Below, piece after piece: positions 28,455 through 37,512 of a stretch of DNA of 64,000 nucleotides. This DNA is from Lichenihabitans psoromatis (lineage in GTDB: Bacteria; Pseudomonadota; Alphaproteobacteria; Rhizobiales; Beijerinckiaceae). A program made the position numbers and the translations under genes. The stretch is from the NCBI RefSeq assembly GCF_004323635.1, contig NZ_CP036515.1:2853501-2917500 (forward strand), in the 5' to 3' direction. How positions within the stretch are numbered: the first letter of the stretch is position 1; each line of letters begins with the position of its first letter. Below the pieces are notes generated by a model that searched no databases, had not been told where the DNA came from, and worked only from the letters and a program-made list of their open reading frames with translations.

Positions 28455-29401
28455 GCTTCGCGCAATCGAGGATCGAGAACAGCATTGATCATGTCGACCG
28501 CAATGTTGGCCAGCACAAACGCCAGCGCGATCAGCGATGTCGTGGCCTGGATGACGGGAAGGTCACGCGCCGTAATGCTGTCGTAGAGCAAGGCGCCGAG
28601 GCCAGGCCAGGCAAACACCACTTCGGTCAAGAGCGCGCCGCCGAGCAGATAACCGAGCTGCAGCCCCGTGATGGTCACAACCGGAGGAAGTGCGTTCAGA
28701 ATGACATGGCGACGGATCAATGTGGCGCGCGCGAGCCCCTTGGCGCGAGCCACGCGAACATGCGGCCTGCCCATGGCTTCGATGACGCTGGATCGAACGA
28801 TGCGCGCCATAATGGCGGCGGGACCGAGCGCTGTGGTCACGGCCGGCAGCACGAGGTGGCGAAGCACGTCCAGCGCTCCGCCATTACCCGCCATGTCCTG
28901 CATGCCGGAGACCGGCAGCCAGCGCAGTTGGATCGCGAAGAACAGCACCAGGATGAGGCCAAGCCAGAATGGTGGAGCGCTGCCGGCCAGGAGGGCCACC
29001 GACATACTCAGGCGGTCAAACAGCGAATGTGCCCGCAAGGCGGCGAAGAGGCCGACCGTGTAGCCGATCACCACGGCGAGCAGCAGGCTGCCGAACGTGA
29101 GGATCAGGGTGTTCAGGAAGCGCGGCAGCACCAGGGTCGCGACAGGAAGCTGCGTCGCAATCGAGGTGCCGAAATTTCCTGACAGCGTCCGCGCGAGCCA
29201 AGCGGTATATTGTAACGGCAAGGGCTGATCGAGCCCCAGCGTGTGCCGAAGCTCGATCTTAGCGGCTTCCGACGCCTGCGGGCCGAGCAACACGGTCGCG
29301 GCATCGCCTGGCGCCAGTTGGATCAGCAGGAAGATCACGATCGACACGCCGATGATGACGGGCACCACCCCGACGAGTCGTCGTGCGATGAAGACGCCCA
29401 C
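28451..29401 (-). CDS. DppB-type peptide ABC permease, system 3
   Basis: A 316-residue permease with LAPGDAATVLLG after the first helix and the coupling loop VRVARAKGLARATLI...HVILNALPP. It begins 15 bp after the binding-protein stop and overlaps the DppC gene by 4 bp. Confidence 0.92.
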   Translation of the reverse strand: MGVFIARRLVGVVPVIIGVSIVIFLLIQLAPGDAATVLLGPQASEAAKIELRHTLGLDQPLPLQYTAWLARTLSGNFGTSIATQLPVATLVLPRFLNTLILTFGSLLLAVVIGYTVGLFAALRAHSLFDRLSMSVALLAGSAPPFWLGLILVLFFAIQLRWLPVSGMQDMAGNGGALDVLRHLVLPAVTTALGPAAIMARIVRSSVIEAMGRPHVRVARAKGLARATLIRRHVILNALPPVVTITGLQLGYLLGGALLTEVVFAWPGLGALLYDSITARDLPVIQATTSLIALAFVLANIAVDMINAVLDPRLREA

Positions 29402-29416
29402 CGGACCCCCCTGACG

Positions 29417-30991
29417 CTACTCGACCGACACGGTCGAGAGATCGAACCAATCTTCCGGCGGATTGATAAATCCCTTCACCTTGGACGACAGCAGGATCGG
29501 ATCGAGATCATCGTCGAGCGGCACGAAGGCGGCGTCGTCCGTGATGATGCGGTTGACCTTCTGATAGATGACCTTGGCGGCCGCCGGATCGCGCGTCACG
29601 ATGGCTTGGTCGAGCAGGGTGTCGACCTCGTGGTTGCAGTAGAAACCCGAATTGATGCCAGCGGGCGGTGCGGCATCGCAGCGACTGACGACTCCGATCC
29701 AGGCTGGTGTCGACATCCCCCAGCCGATCTCATTCATGGCGACGTCGGCCGACATGCCGCCGGCCCATTTGCCGAGATAGGTGACCCACTCGTATTTCCG
29801 CAACTCGACGTCGATACCAACCTTCTTGAGATCGCGCTGAATCCAGGTCTCGACGAGCTCGCCAGTACCGTATTGCGGCAGCTCGAACACCAGCTTCAAG
29901 TCTTTCACGCCAGCATCGGCCAGAAGCTTCTTGGCGCCGTCCGGATCATAGGCGTAGCCCTTGAAGTTCGGGTCATAGGCATCGGTACCGGGCGACAGCA
30001 TGCCATATTCCGGTCGGCCGGTGCCGTGCATGATCTCTTTGGTGATTCCGATCCGATCGATCGCCATATTGATTGCCTTGCGGACGCGCACATCCTGCAA
30101 AGCAGGATTTTTGAAATTGAGGTGCATGTAGTTGATAAAAGGAGCGTTTTTGTTCGTCGACAGCACGAACCCTTCGCCCACCAACCGGTCGATCTCGTCC
30201 CAAGGCGGGGTCGAAATCATCTGGACTTCGTTATTCTCGAGCGCGTTGACGCGCGTCGCCGGGTCTTGAAGCGGCCGGAAGATCACCCGGTCGAGCTTGG
30301 CCTTGGTGCCCCAATAGGCATCATTTCTTTCGATCACGGTCTTTACACCCTGATCCCGTTCGACGAACCGAAAGGGCCCGGTCCCGACCGGATGCAGCGC
30401 CACTCCGTCATTGCCATATTGCTTGACGGACGCCGGGCTGATCATCAAGGGCTGGCCGTAGCTCTGAAGGCCTTGACGTAGCCACTGATAATTGGCGGCC
30501 GTGAGCGTAACCTTGACGGTCATCGGGTCGACGACGTCGACGCTCTTGATCCACTTGGTATAGGCAACCACGAATGCCTTGGATTTCTTGTAGAAGTCCG
30601 GCGAGCTTTCATTCCAAAAGCGGTCGAAGTTGAACTTGACGGCTGCCGCGTCGAACGGCGTTCCGTCGTGGAATTTGACGCCCTCACGCAGGTGGAACGT
30701 ATAGACGAGGCCATCGTCCGAAATGTCCCACGACTTGGCGAGGCCGGGGATGAGCGGCGGTGTCGGCTCATCCGGCTTGGTCAGGTCCTCTTTCACGAGG
30801 CCCTCGAAGATCTGGTAGGTAATCTGGTAGGTGCTCCAGCCGCCGGTCGCATGTGGATCGAGCGTATCGGTCTCGGCTGGCATGCCCCAGATCAGGGTTC
30901 CGGCCGCGGAGGCGATTCCTGAGCCGAGCAAAGGTGTTGCAAGCGCCGTCGTGGCGAGTACGAACGACAAGGCAAACCGACGTATAACCAA
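29417..30991 (-). CDS. Peptide-type ABC substrate-binding protein (SBP_bac_5), system 3
   Basis: A ~524-residue secreted binding protein. The signal peptide (VIRRFALSFVLATTALA, cut near GIASAAG) is followed by LIWGMPAETDTLDPHATGG and the LREGVKFHDGTPFDAAAVKF block. The frame can start at a GTG at 31003, but the TTG at 30991 is preferred because GGAGGG lies 5 bp before it, whereas the GTG has no ribosome binding site. It delivers substrate, probably pyroglutamyl peptides judging from pcp in the same operon. Confidence 0.88.
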   Translation of the reverse strand: MVIRRFALSFVLATTALATPLLGSGIASAAGTLIWGMPAETDTLDPHATGGWSTYQITYQIFEGLVKEDLTKPDEPTPPLIPGLAKSWDISDDGLVYTFHLREGVKFHDGTPFDAAAVKFNFDRFWNESSPDFYKKSKAFVVAYTKWIKSVDVVDPMTVKVTLTAANYQWLRQGLQSYGQPLMISPASVKQYGNDGVALHPVGTGPFRFVERDQGVKTVIERNDAYWGTKAKLDRVIFRPLQDPATRVNALENNEVQMISTPPWDEIDRLVGEGFVLSTNKNAPFINYMHLNFKNPALQDVRVRKAINMAIDRIGITKEIMHGTGRPEYGMLSPGTDAYDPNFKGYAYDPDGAKKLLADAGVKDLKLVFELPQYGTGELVETWIQRDLKKVGIDVELRKYEWVTYLGKWAGGMSADVAMNEIGWGMSTPAWIGVVSRCDAAPPAGINSGFYCNHEVDTLLDQAIVTRDPAAAKVIYQKVNRIITDDAAFVPLDDDLDPILLSSKVKGFINPPEDWFDLSTVSVE

Positions 30992-31097
30992 GACGCCCTC
31001 CACAACCGCCAGGCTATGCCGCCTGGATCAGATAATCTTGCACGATGCGTGCCGGTCGGTCGGCGATTGCTCAGCCGGCGCGGCACCATCAGATCGA

Positions 31098-31132
31098 AAC
31101 ATCAACGATATGTCGGTAAATCGTCAAGATGG
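31098..31132 (+). promoter_or_regulatory. Conserved 35-bp element, copy 1 (before transporter system 3)
   Basis: Begins AACATCAACGAT and ends TCAAGATGG on the plus strand. It matches the minus strand of 31767-31801 at about 28 of 35 positions. It lies ~95-105 bp upstream of the binding-protein start, behind the MarR-like gene. The two copies have the same orientation relative to the gene each precedes, as expected for an operator. The rest of 31004-31186 shows no gene. Confidence 0.6.
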
Positions 31133-31186
31133 AAATGCTGTGCAGTCGTGCCTTGCTTTGCACCAAGCTGATTTCCGTTTGCGCAA

Positions 31187-31711
31187 TCAGAGCGAAGCGG
31201 CGGCGCGAGCGGCTTGATCATAGTGGCCCGACAGCACGCGCATCTGCGCCGCGATCTTGGACAGCGCGGGTTGATCAAGGCCCATGGCGGCGATGGACCG
31301 AACCAGCAGGGCTTCGCGAATTTTGTGATAACGCTGGCACGCCGCCGCTCCCGCGTCGGTTGTCGTGACGATCTTTTCTTTGCCCTGCATGCGGGTCGTC
31401 AAAAGCTTCAGTCGCGCCAGCTTTTTGATGGCGTAGCTGACCACATGCGTGTCCTCGACGTTGAGCACGAGGCAGATATCGGCCATCCGTTTGGGCTTGC
31501 CGCGATGGAATGCGGTATGCAGAACCAGGACGTCGATCGGCGACAAGTCCGGCACCCCGGCGGCGGCCATGCAACGGACCATCCATCGATCAAAGGCATG
31601 CGACACCATGATTGCGCCGAATTCGAACTCCGACAAGGCCGGCATTGCGCCGGCCGCCAGATGGGCGGACGAGACTACCGGTCCGTTGAATTCGGTCACT
31701 GTCTCGGTCAT
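31187..31711 (-). CDS. MarR-like winged-helix regulator
   Basis: A 174-residue winged-helix protein resembling the predicted MarR-type regulators of PF13463. Seen: LSPIDVLVLHTAFHR, then RMADICLVLNVEDTHVVSYA as recognition region, and a wing TTRMQGKEKIVTTTDAG. The frame opens at 31741, but the ATG at 31711 with AGGGA upstream is preferred. It lies between the transporter operon and the 5-oxoprolinase gene, with a repeated element before each of those, so it is the likely regulator of both. Co-transcription with the transporter genes is possible, 183 bp apart. Confidence 0.8.
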   Translation of the reverse strand: MTETVTEFNGPVVSSAHLAAGAMPALSEFEFGAIMVSHAFDRWMVRCMAAAGVPDLSPIDVLVLHTAFHRGKPKRMADICLVLNVEDTHVVSYAIKKLARLKLLTTRMQGKEKIVTTTDAGAAACQRYHKIREALLVRSIAAMGLDQPALSKIAAQMRVLSGHYDQAARAAASL

Positions 31712-31766
31712 GCCGCTATCCCTGTCTGTGCAAACCGTCACGTTTAAGGGGCGCCAACCCCGTCGT

Positions 31767-31801
31767 CCACATTGACATTTTATCGACGAATCGTTGATGT
31801 T
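31767..31801 (-). promoter_or_regulatory. Conserved 35-bp element, copy 2 (before 5-oxoprolinase)
   Basis: The inverse copy of 31098-31132. Inside it, 31782-31798 is a near-perfect 17-bp palindrome of form ATCrACGAwTCGTyGAT. It ends 29 bp before the TTG start of the 5-oxoprolinase gene and 56 bp upstream of the MarR-like start, so one protein bound here could control both divergent genes. Confidence 0.6.
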
Positions 31802-31830
31802 TGCTGCTGTCGAAGTCGAGGAGTCCGTTT

Positions 31831-34800
31831 TTGACCAAGTGGGAATTCTGGATCGATCGCGGCGGCACGTTCACGGATATTGTGGGGCGCGATCCCGAGG
31901 GCCATCTTGTCGCCCGGAAGCTGCTGTCCGAGAATCCCGAACATTATCCGGACGCAGCCCTGCATGGCATCCGCGAGGTTCTCGGCCTTGCGGCTGGCGC
32001 CCCGATCCCGGCAGACCGTATCGCCGCGGTCAAGATGGGCACGACCGTGGCCACGAATGCGTTGCTGGAACGAAAGGGTGACCGCACCGTGCTGGTCACC
32101 ACCCGTGGCTTCCGCGATGCCTTACGGATCGGCTATCAGGGCCGCGCCGATATTTTCGCGCAGAAGATCGAAAAACCCGAACAGCTCTACGAACGGGTGA
32201 TCGAGGTGTCCGAGCGCGTCCTGGCCGATGGCACGGTCGATCTCCCGCTCGATCTCGCACCAAGTCGCGCGGCGCTGGAGGCGGCCTTCGCGGATGGCAT
32301 CCGGTCGTGCGCGATCGTGTTCATGCACGGCTATCGTTTTCCGGCGCACGAGGCCGCCGTCGCGGATCTCGCGCGCGCCATCGGCTTCACGCAGGTGTCC
32401 GCATCCCACGCCGTCAGTCCGCTGGTCAAACTCGTCGGACGTGGCGACACGACGGTGGTGGACGCTTATCTGTCGCCGATCCTGCGGCGTTACGTCGACC
32501 GCGTCGCGGCGGAGCTCGGCGGCAACACGGGCGGCTGCCGCCTGATGTTCATGGCCTCGTCGGGCGGCCTCACGGCCGCGCATCTTTTTCAGGGGCGTGA
32601 TGCCATTCTGTCGGGTCCGGCCGGCGGAGTCGTCGGGTGTATCGAAACCGCCGCGATCGCCGGCTTCGATCGGGTCGTCGGCTTCGACATGGGCGGCACA
32701 TCGACCGACGTGTCGCATTTCGCGGGCGAGTATGAGCGCGCGTTCGAGACCGAAGTCGCCGGCGTTCGCATGCGCGCCCCCATGATGCTGATCCATACCG
32801 TGGCGGCCGGCGGCGGCTCGATCCTGCATTTCGACGGGTCCCGTTTCACTGTCGGCCCGGACTCGGCTGGCGCCAATCCCGGCCCCGCTGCCTATCGACG
32901 CGGCGGACCGCTGACCGTCACGGACGCCAATGTCATGCTGGGCAAGCTGCAGCCCGCTTTTTTCCCCAAGATCTTCGGCCCGAACGGAACCGAGCCGCTC
33001 GACCGGGCGGGCGTCGAGGAGGCATTCGGTGCCATGGCGGCCGCTATGGCGGCGGCCGAGACGGGCCTCGCCCGAAGCGCCGCCGCGATCGCCGACGGCT
33101 TCGTGCGAATCGCGGTCGAGAATATGGCCTCGGCCATCAAAAAGATCTCGGTCCAGCGCGGTTACGACGTCACCCGTTATGCGCTGCAATGTTTCGGCGG
33201 CGCGGGCGGTCAACATGCCTGCCTCGTGGCCGATGCGCTCGGCATGAGCACGGTGCTGATCCATCCGCTGTCGGGCGTGCTCTCGGCCTATGGTATGGGC
33301 CTCGCGGCGATCCGGGCGACGCGGCAACGGACGTTCCATGCCGATCTCGACCAAGCAGCGGTCGGCGACGCAAAATCCGCCCTCGCGACGCTTTCCGACG
33401 AGGCGCTCGGCGAGCTCGCGGCGCAGAGCGTCGCGGCTACAGACAGTATTGTAAACGTGCAGGCGCATCTGCGATATGCAGGCACCGACACGGCGCTCGC
33501 AGTCCCGTTCGACGATGTCGCGACTATGACGCGGGCGTTCGAGGCTGCGCATCTGGCGCGCTTCGGCTTTATCGACGCCGCCAAGCCGCTAGCTTTCGAG
33601 GCCCTCTTCGCCGAGGCGATCGGGGGCGGCAGCACCGTGGTCGAGCCGGAACATGCGTTGACCGACGCGACGCCGCGCCCCGCCGAGCAGACCCGGTTCT
33701 ATGCGCAAGGCGCCTGGCACGAGGCGCCCGTGTTCTTCCGGGCCGATCTCGCGCCCGGCATGACGGTGGCGGGGCCGGCGCTGCTGATCGAACCGAACCA
33801 GACCGTCGTGGTCGAGGCGGGCTGGCGCATGGACATCTCGGCGCGGGATCACGTGATCCTGCGGCGTGTCGAGGCGCTGCGATCGACGGCGGCGGTCGGG
33901 ACCACGGCAGATCCCGTGCTGCTCGAAGTGTTCAACAACCTCTTCATGTCGATCGCCGAGCAGATGGGCCTGACCCTGCAGAACACGGCCTATTCGGTGA
34001 ACATCAAGGAGCGGCTCGACTTTTCCTGCGCCGTGTTCGACAGCGACGGCGCGCTCGTCGCCAACGCGCCGCATATGCCGGTCCACCTCGGCTCCATGGA
34101 CATGTCGGTCAAAAGCGTCATCGACGCTTTCGGCGGCACCATGCGGCGAGGCGACGTCTATGCGCTCAACGCGCCGTATAACGGCGGCACGCATCTGCCC
34201 GACATCACGGTGGTGACGCCAATGTTCGGCGATGATGAGGACCTGCTGTTCTTCGTGGCCTCGCGCGGCCACCATGCGGATATCGGCGGCACCGCGCCCG
34301 GCTCGATGTCGCCCCTGGCCCGCACGATCGAGGAGGAGGGCGTCTATCTCGACAATATCCATCTGGTCGACCGCGGCCACTTCCGCGAAGCAGAGTTGGT
34401 GGCGCTGCTGACCGGCGGTCGTTATCCGGTTCGCAACGTCGTCCAGAACATCAACGATCTCAAGGCGCAGATCGCCGCCAATGCGAAAGGCGTCGCCGAA
34501 CTCGCCAAGATGGTGACGCATTTCGGGCTGGACGTCGTGCGGGCCTACATGGGCCATGTGCAGGACAATGCGGCCGAAAGCGTCGCGCGTGTGATCGCAA
34601 CCCTGCCGGATGCCGATTTCGCGCTCGAGATGGATCAAGGCTGCGTCATCCGGGTCAAGCTCACGATCGACCGCGAGGCGCGTATCGCGACGGTCGATTT
34701 CACCGGCACATCGCCGCAGCGCGACGACAACTTTAACGCGCCGAGCCCCGTCACGCGGGCGGCTGTGCTCTACGTGTTCCGAGTGCTGGTCAATTCGGCC

Positions 34801-35454
34801 ATTCCGATGAATGCGGGATGCCTGCGCCCGGTCCGTATCGTGATGCCGGACGGCACCATGCTGTCGCCGCGCTACCCCGCCGCCGTCGTGGCCGGCAATG
34901 TCGAGGTGAGCCAAGCCGTGACCGATTGCCTGTTTGGGGCGCTCGGCTCGTTAGGCTCGGCGCAAGGCACGATGAATAATCTCACGTTCGGGGACGAGCG
35001 CTATCAGTATTACGAGACGATCTGCTCGGGCGCTCCGGCCGGGCCAGGGTTCGATGGCGTCGACGCGATCCACACGCATATGACCAACTCCCGCCTGACC
35101 GACCCGGAGATCCTAGAACTGCGCTATCCCGTGGTGCTCGAGGATTTCAGCATCCGCCAGGGATCAGGCGGCAGAGGCCGCTGGAACGCTGGCGACGGCA
35201 CCTCGCGGACGATCCGGTTTTTGCGGCCGATGGATTGCGCCGTTCTGTCCGGCCATCGCCGCGTCGCGCCCTTCGGGGTCGATGGCGGAGAGCCCGGCGC
35301 GCTCGGTGATAACATCGTGCGCCGCCTCGATGGCAGCCTCGATCATATCGGTGGCTGCGCGCAGACGCGACTGGACGCCGGCGAAGCCATCACGATCGTG
35401 ACCCCCACGGGCGGTGGTTACGGGCCGGTGTCACGGCGAGACAACGCCTCGTGA
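31831..35454 (+). CDS. 5-Oxoprolinase-type fused hydantoinase A/B
   Basis: A ~1207-residue ATP-dependent 5-oxoprolinase-like enzyme that opens 5-oxoproline (pyroglutamate) to glutamate. Residues ~1-680 are HyuA: phosphate-binding [10 protein letters not shown] at the N-terminus, [15 protein letters not shown], and [12 protein letters not shown]. Residues ~690-1207 are Hyu[20 protein letters not shown], then [11 protein letters not shown] and [10 protein letters not shown]. The two halves are separate genes in many bacteria. The TTG at 31831 is chosen because GAGGAG lies 7 bp upstream; the frame itself opens at 31801. Linked to pcp, so it would consume the pyroglutamate released. Hydantoin substrates are an alternative. 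Confidence 0.9.
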   Translation: MTKWEFWIDRGGTFTDIVGRDPEGHLVARKLLSENPEHYPDAALHGIREVLGLAAGAPIPADRIAAVKMGTTVATNALLERKGDRTVLVTTRGFRDALRIGYQGRADIFAQKIEKPEQLYERVIEVSERVLADGTVDLPLDLAPSRAALEAAFADGIRSCAIVFMHGYRFPAHEAAVADLARAIGFTQVSASHAVSPLVKLVGRGDTTVVDAYLSPILRRYVDRVAAELGGNTGGCRLMFMASSGGLTAAHLFQGRDAILSGPAGGVVGCIETAAIAGFDRVVGFDMGGTSTDVSHFAGEYERAFETEVAGVRMRAPMMLIHTVAAGGGSILHFDGSRFTVGPDSAGANPGPAAYRRGGPLTVTDANVMLGKLQPAFFPKIFGPNGTEPLDRAGVEEAFGAMAAAMAAAETGLARSAAAIADGFVRIAVENMASAIKKISVQRGYDVTRYALQCFGGAGGQHACLVADALGMSTVLIHPLSGVLSAYGMGLAAIRATRQRTFHADLDQAAVGDAKSALATLSDEALGELAAQSVAATDSIVNVQAHLRYAGTDTALAVPFDDVATMTRAFEAAHLARFGFIDAAKPLAFEALFAEAIGGGSTVVEPEHALTDATPRPAEQTRFYAQGAWHEAPVFFRADLAPGMTVAGPALLIEPNQTVVVEAGWRMDISARDHVILRRVEALRSTAAVGTTADPVLLEVFNNLFMSIAEQMGLTLQNTAYSVNIKERLDFSCAVFDSDGALVANAPHMPVHLGSMDMSVKSVIDAFGGTMRRGDVYALNAPYNGGTHLPDITVVTPMFGDDEDLLFFVASRGHHADIGGTAPGSMSPLARTIEEEGVYLDNIHLVDRGHFREAELVALLTGGRYPVRNVVQNINDLKAQIAANAKGVAELAKMVTHFGLDVVRAYMGHVQDNAAESVARVIATLPDADFALEMDQGCVIRVKLTIDREARIATVDFTGTSPQRDDNFNAPSPVTRAAVLYVFRVLVNSAIPMNAGCLRPVRIVMPDGTMLSPRYPAAVVAGNVEVSQAVTDCLFGALGSLGSAQGTMNNLTFGDERYQYYETICSGAPAGPGFDGVDAIHTHMTNSRLTDPEILELRYPVVLEDFSIRQGSGGRGRWNAGDGTSRTIRFLRPMDCAVLSGHRRVAPFGVDGGEPGALGDNIVRRLDGSLDHIGGCAQTRLDAGEAITIVTPTGGGYGPVSRRDNAS

Positions 35455-35511
35455 GCGTCATGGCAGAGGCGTTTGGTTCCGCTTGGCCACAACGAACGGT
35501 CTACGAAGACT

Positions 35512-36465
35512 TCATAGGAGTGCGAATGGAGCGCCGGGAGATCCGGTTGCCCCGATGATCGGCAGAGGCGCGAAGATGTAAGCGAATCGCCATCGCTCTG
35601 TCGCCGCAAGCGCGTCGAGGCTCATGCCTTCGTGCAGGTAGATACCGTGTTTCATGATGAGGTGCTGATGCACGGGATGAAACACGTCCGGGTCAATGGG
35701 AGGGACGACATCGACGGCGAAGTTGTCGGCACCGACGACACACGGCTGTTTCGTTGCAAGCCACTCTGCGGCCGCAAGACCAAGGCCCGGAGCGCCGTCG
35801 TAGAAGGTTGCGGCCTCGGTCCGGAACCGCGACCCATGACCGGTCCGGATCAGGACGGCGTCGCCCGGCGCGAACACCTCCTCGTTCAAGCCCTGACGCT
35901 GGAGGCAGGCTTGCAGGTCGGCGGGTGTGATCTCTTCGCCTGGGTCCATGACTCGGCCTTTCAGGCCCTGGACATCGAGCAGGAGACCCGGCGTGAAAAA
36001 AATGGGCGCATTCTCGATGCCCAGGCGCACTAGCCCATAAGGCGACCAGATGTCGGACAGCGGTGTGCCGTTGTAAAACCGGATATTGCCGTGATCGGCT
36101 TTATCGCCGACCTGTCGACCGAGATGCCCGAGCGCATCCATATGGGTGCCGATCTGGCCGATCTCGGTGGTGAGGAACTCGTCGTTCCAGACCGTCTTGC
36201 TGCGGCTCCCGTAAGGACCACCGGTCGGGCCGCCTGGCATCCGAAGGCCGAAAATGCGGCCGGGCGCGAGCGGGATTTTCGCGTCGTATTCGTGGCCGAG
36301 CCGAACGATCTCGTGGCGATTGACCAGAGAGAGCGCCTCCTTCACCTTGTGCGGGCCGAGGAGATTGCCGGCGCCGCACTGATCGTCGGCGCCCCAACGA
36401 GACGGATACCACGTTGCCCCGAGGGCCGGGCTTTGCGCGGGATCGTCGACCGAATTGTCAGACAT
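35512..36465 (-). CDS. Cyclase family protein (PF04199, kynurenine-formamidase-like)
   Basis: A 317-residue metal-dependent hydrolase of the cyclase family. The signature is IGQIGTHMDALGHLG (His, Asp, His metal ligands), with a later GADNFAVD and HQHLIMKHGIYLHEG that supplies further ligands. Characterised relatives hydrolyse N-formylkynurenine, isatin or other amides and lactams. It starts 9 bp after the ribose-type permease stop, so it is the last gene of the ABC operon and probably acts on the imported compound. Confidence 0.88.
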   Translation of the reverse strand: MSDNSVDDPAQSPALGATWYPSRWGADDQCGAGNLLGPHKVKEALSLVNRHEIVRLGHEYDAKIPLAPGRIFGLRMPGGPTGGPYGSRSKTVWNDEFLTTEIGQIGTHMDALGHLGRQVGDKADHGNIRFYNGTPLSDIWSPYGLVRLGIENAPIFFTPGLLLDVQGLKGRVMDPGEEITPADLQACLQRQGLNEEVFAPGDAVLIRTGHGSRFRTEAATFYDGAPGLGLAAAEWLATKQPCVVGADNFAVDVVPPIDPDVFHPVHQHLIMKHGIYLHEGMSLDALAATERWRFAYIFAPLPIIGATGSPGAPFALL

Positions 36466-36474
36466 GAGGATTCC

Positions 36475-37512
36475 TCAACTGCTGCTCTTGTGACCGCCCG
36501 GGAGAGCCGTCGCGATCTCCGGGGTACCGGCACTGAGCTTGATACGTCGCTTCGCCGCCGTCACCGCAAGGCCCACGGCGAGAATCAGCATGGCGCCGTT
36601 GAAGATCGGTTCGACGAAGAAGGGCGCTCCCAGTTGGTTCAGGCCCGCCACCGTGACGGCTAAAACAGCGACGGCCAGAATCGTGCCCCACACATTGACG
36701 CGCCCCGGCCGAATGGACGTCGCCCCCAATAAGGCTGCTGTGAAGGCGGGGAGCAGATATTCCTGACCGACCGAACTTTGGCCGACCTGGAGCTGCGATT
36801 GGAGGATGATGCCGGCAAAGGCCGATGTCGCCCCGGCCGCCACGAAGGCCCCCGTCACGTAGCGCCGCGCCGAAATGCCGTTAAGTTCGGCCGCACGCGG
36901 ATTGGCTCCGAGCACATACAGGTGCCGCCCCATCGGCATGAACTCGAAAACGATCCACAGGATCAGGCTGAGGACCAGCACGTAAAGTGCAGGCAGCGGA
37001 ATTCCAGCCACGACGCCGGAGAGCCCTGTGAAGTTATCGGGCAACGACGCGACGACTTGCTGGCCGCCCGTGTACCATTCATTGAAGCCATAGAGCAGCG
37101 TTCCCGTCCCGAGCGTCGCGATGAAGCTGTCGATGCCGACGACGGTGACGAGGACGCCATTGAACAGGCCGACGAGCGCGCCCAATACAACGACCAGAGC
37201 CGAAGCCTCGACCCATCCGAGCCCCTGGCCCTGTAGACCGATCACGAGAACCTGGACGATGCCGAGCAGGAAGCCCGCCGAGAGATCGAAATGATTAGCC
37301 GTCATCGGCAGAAAAACCGCCAAGGCGACCAACGCCGAGATGGCCTTGTTGTTGATGATTGATCGCATGTTGAAATAGGTCGGGAAGGTGTCTGGCTTCA
37401 AGACCGAGAAGAGAATCAACAGTATGACGAGGAGGACGAGGAGGCCCCAGGTCGAAACGGCTTGGGTGAGCCGCGACGATGTCGCGGGCGCTCGTCGAAC
37501 GGGAGAACTCAT
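36475..37512 (-). CDS. Ribose-type ABC permease (RbsC family)
   Basis: A 345-residue permease with about nine hydrophobic segments and the FDLSAGFLLG motif near residue 75. The ATG at 37512 overlaps the ATPase stop (ATGA). With the ATPase and binding protein it forms a complete carbohydrate-type importer, whose substrate may be a small heterocycle or amide instead of a sugar, given the linked cyclase. Confidence 0.9.
   Translation of the reverse strand: MSSPVRRAPATSSRLTQAVSTWGLLVLLVILLILFSVLKPDTFPTYFNMRSIINNKAISALVALAVFLPMTANHFDLSAGFLLGIVQVLVIGLQGQGLGWVEASALVVVLGALVGLFNGVLVTVVGIDSFIATLGTGTLLYGFNEWYTGGQQVVASLPDNFTGLSGVVAGIPLPALYVLVLSLILWIVFEFMPMGRHLYVLGANPRAAELNGISARRYVTGAFVAAGATSAFAGIILQSQLQVGQSSVGQEYLLPAFTAALLGATSIRPGRVNVWGTILAVAVLAVTVAGLNQLGAPFFVEPIFNGAMLILAVGLAVTAAKRRIKLSAGTPEIATALPGGHKSSS

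Noticed and set aside
32122..34914. Long minus-strand frames (476 and 441 codons) inside the 5-oxoprolinase gene
   Set aside because: Shadows of the fused HyuA/HyuB coding frame; low-complexity Arg/His-rich products without motifs.
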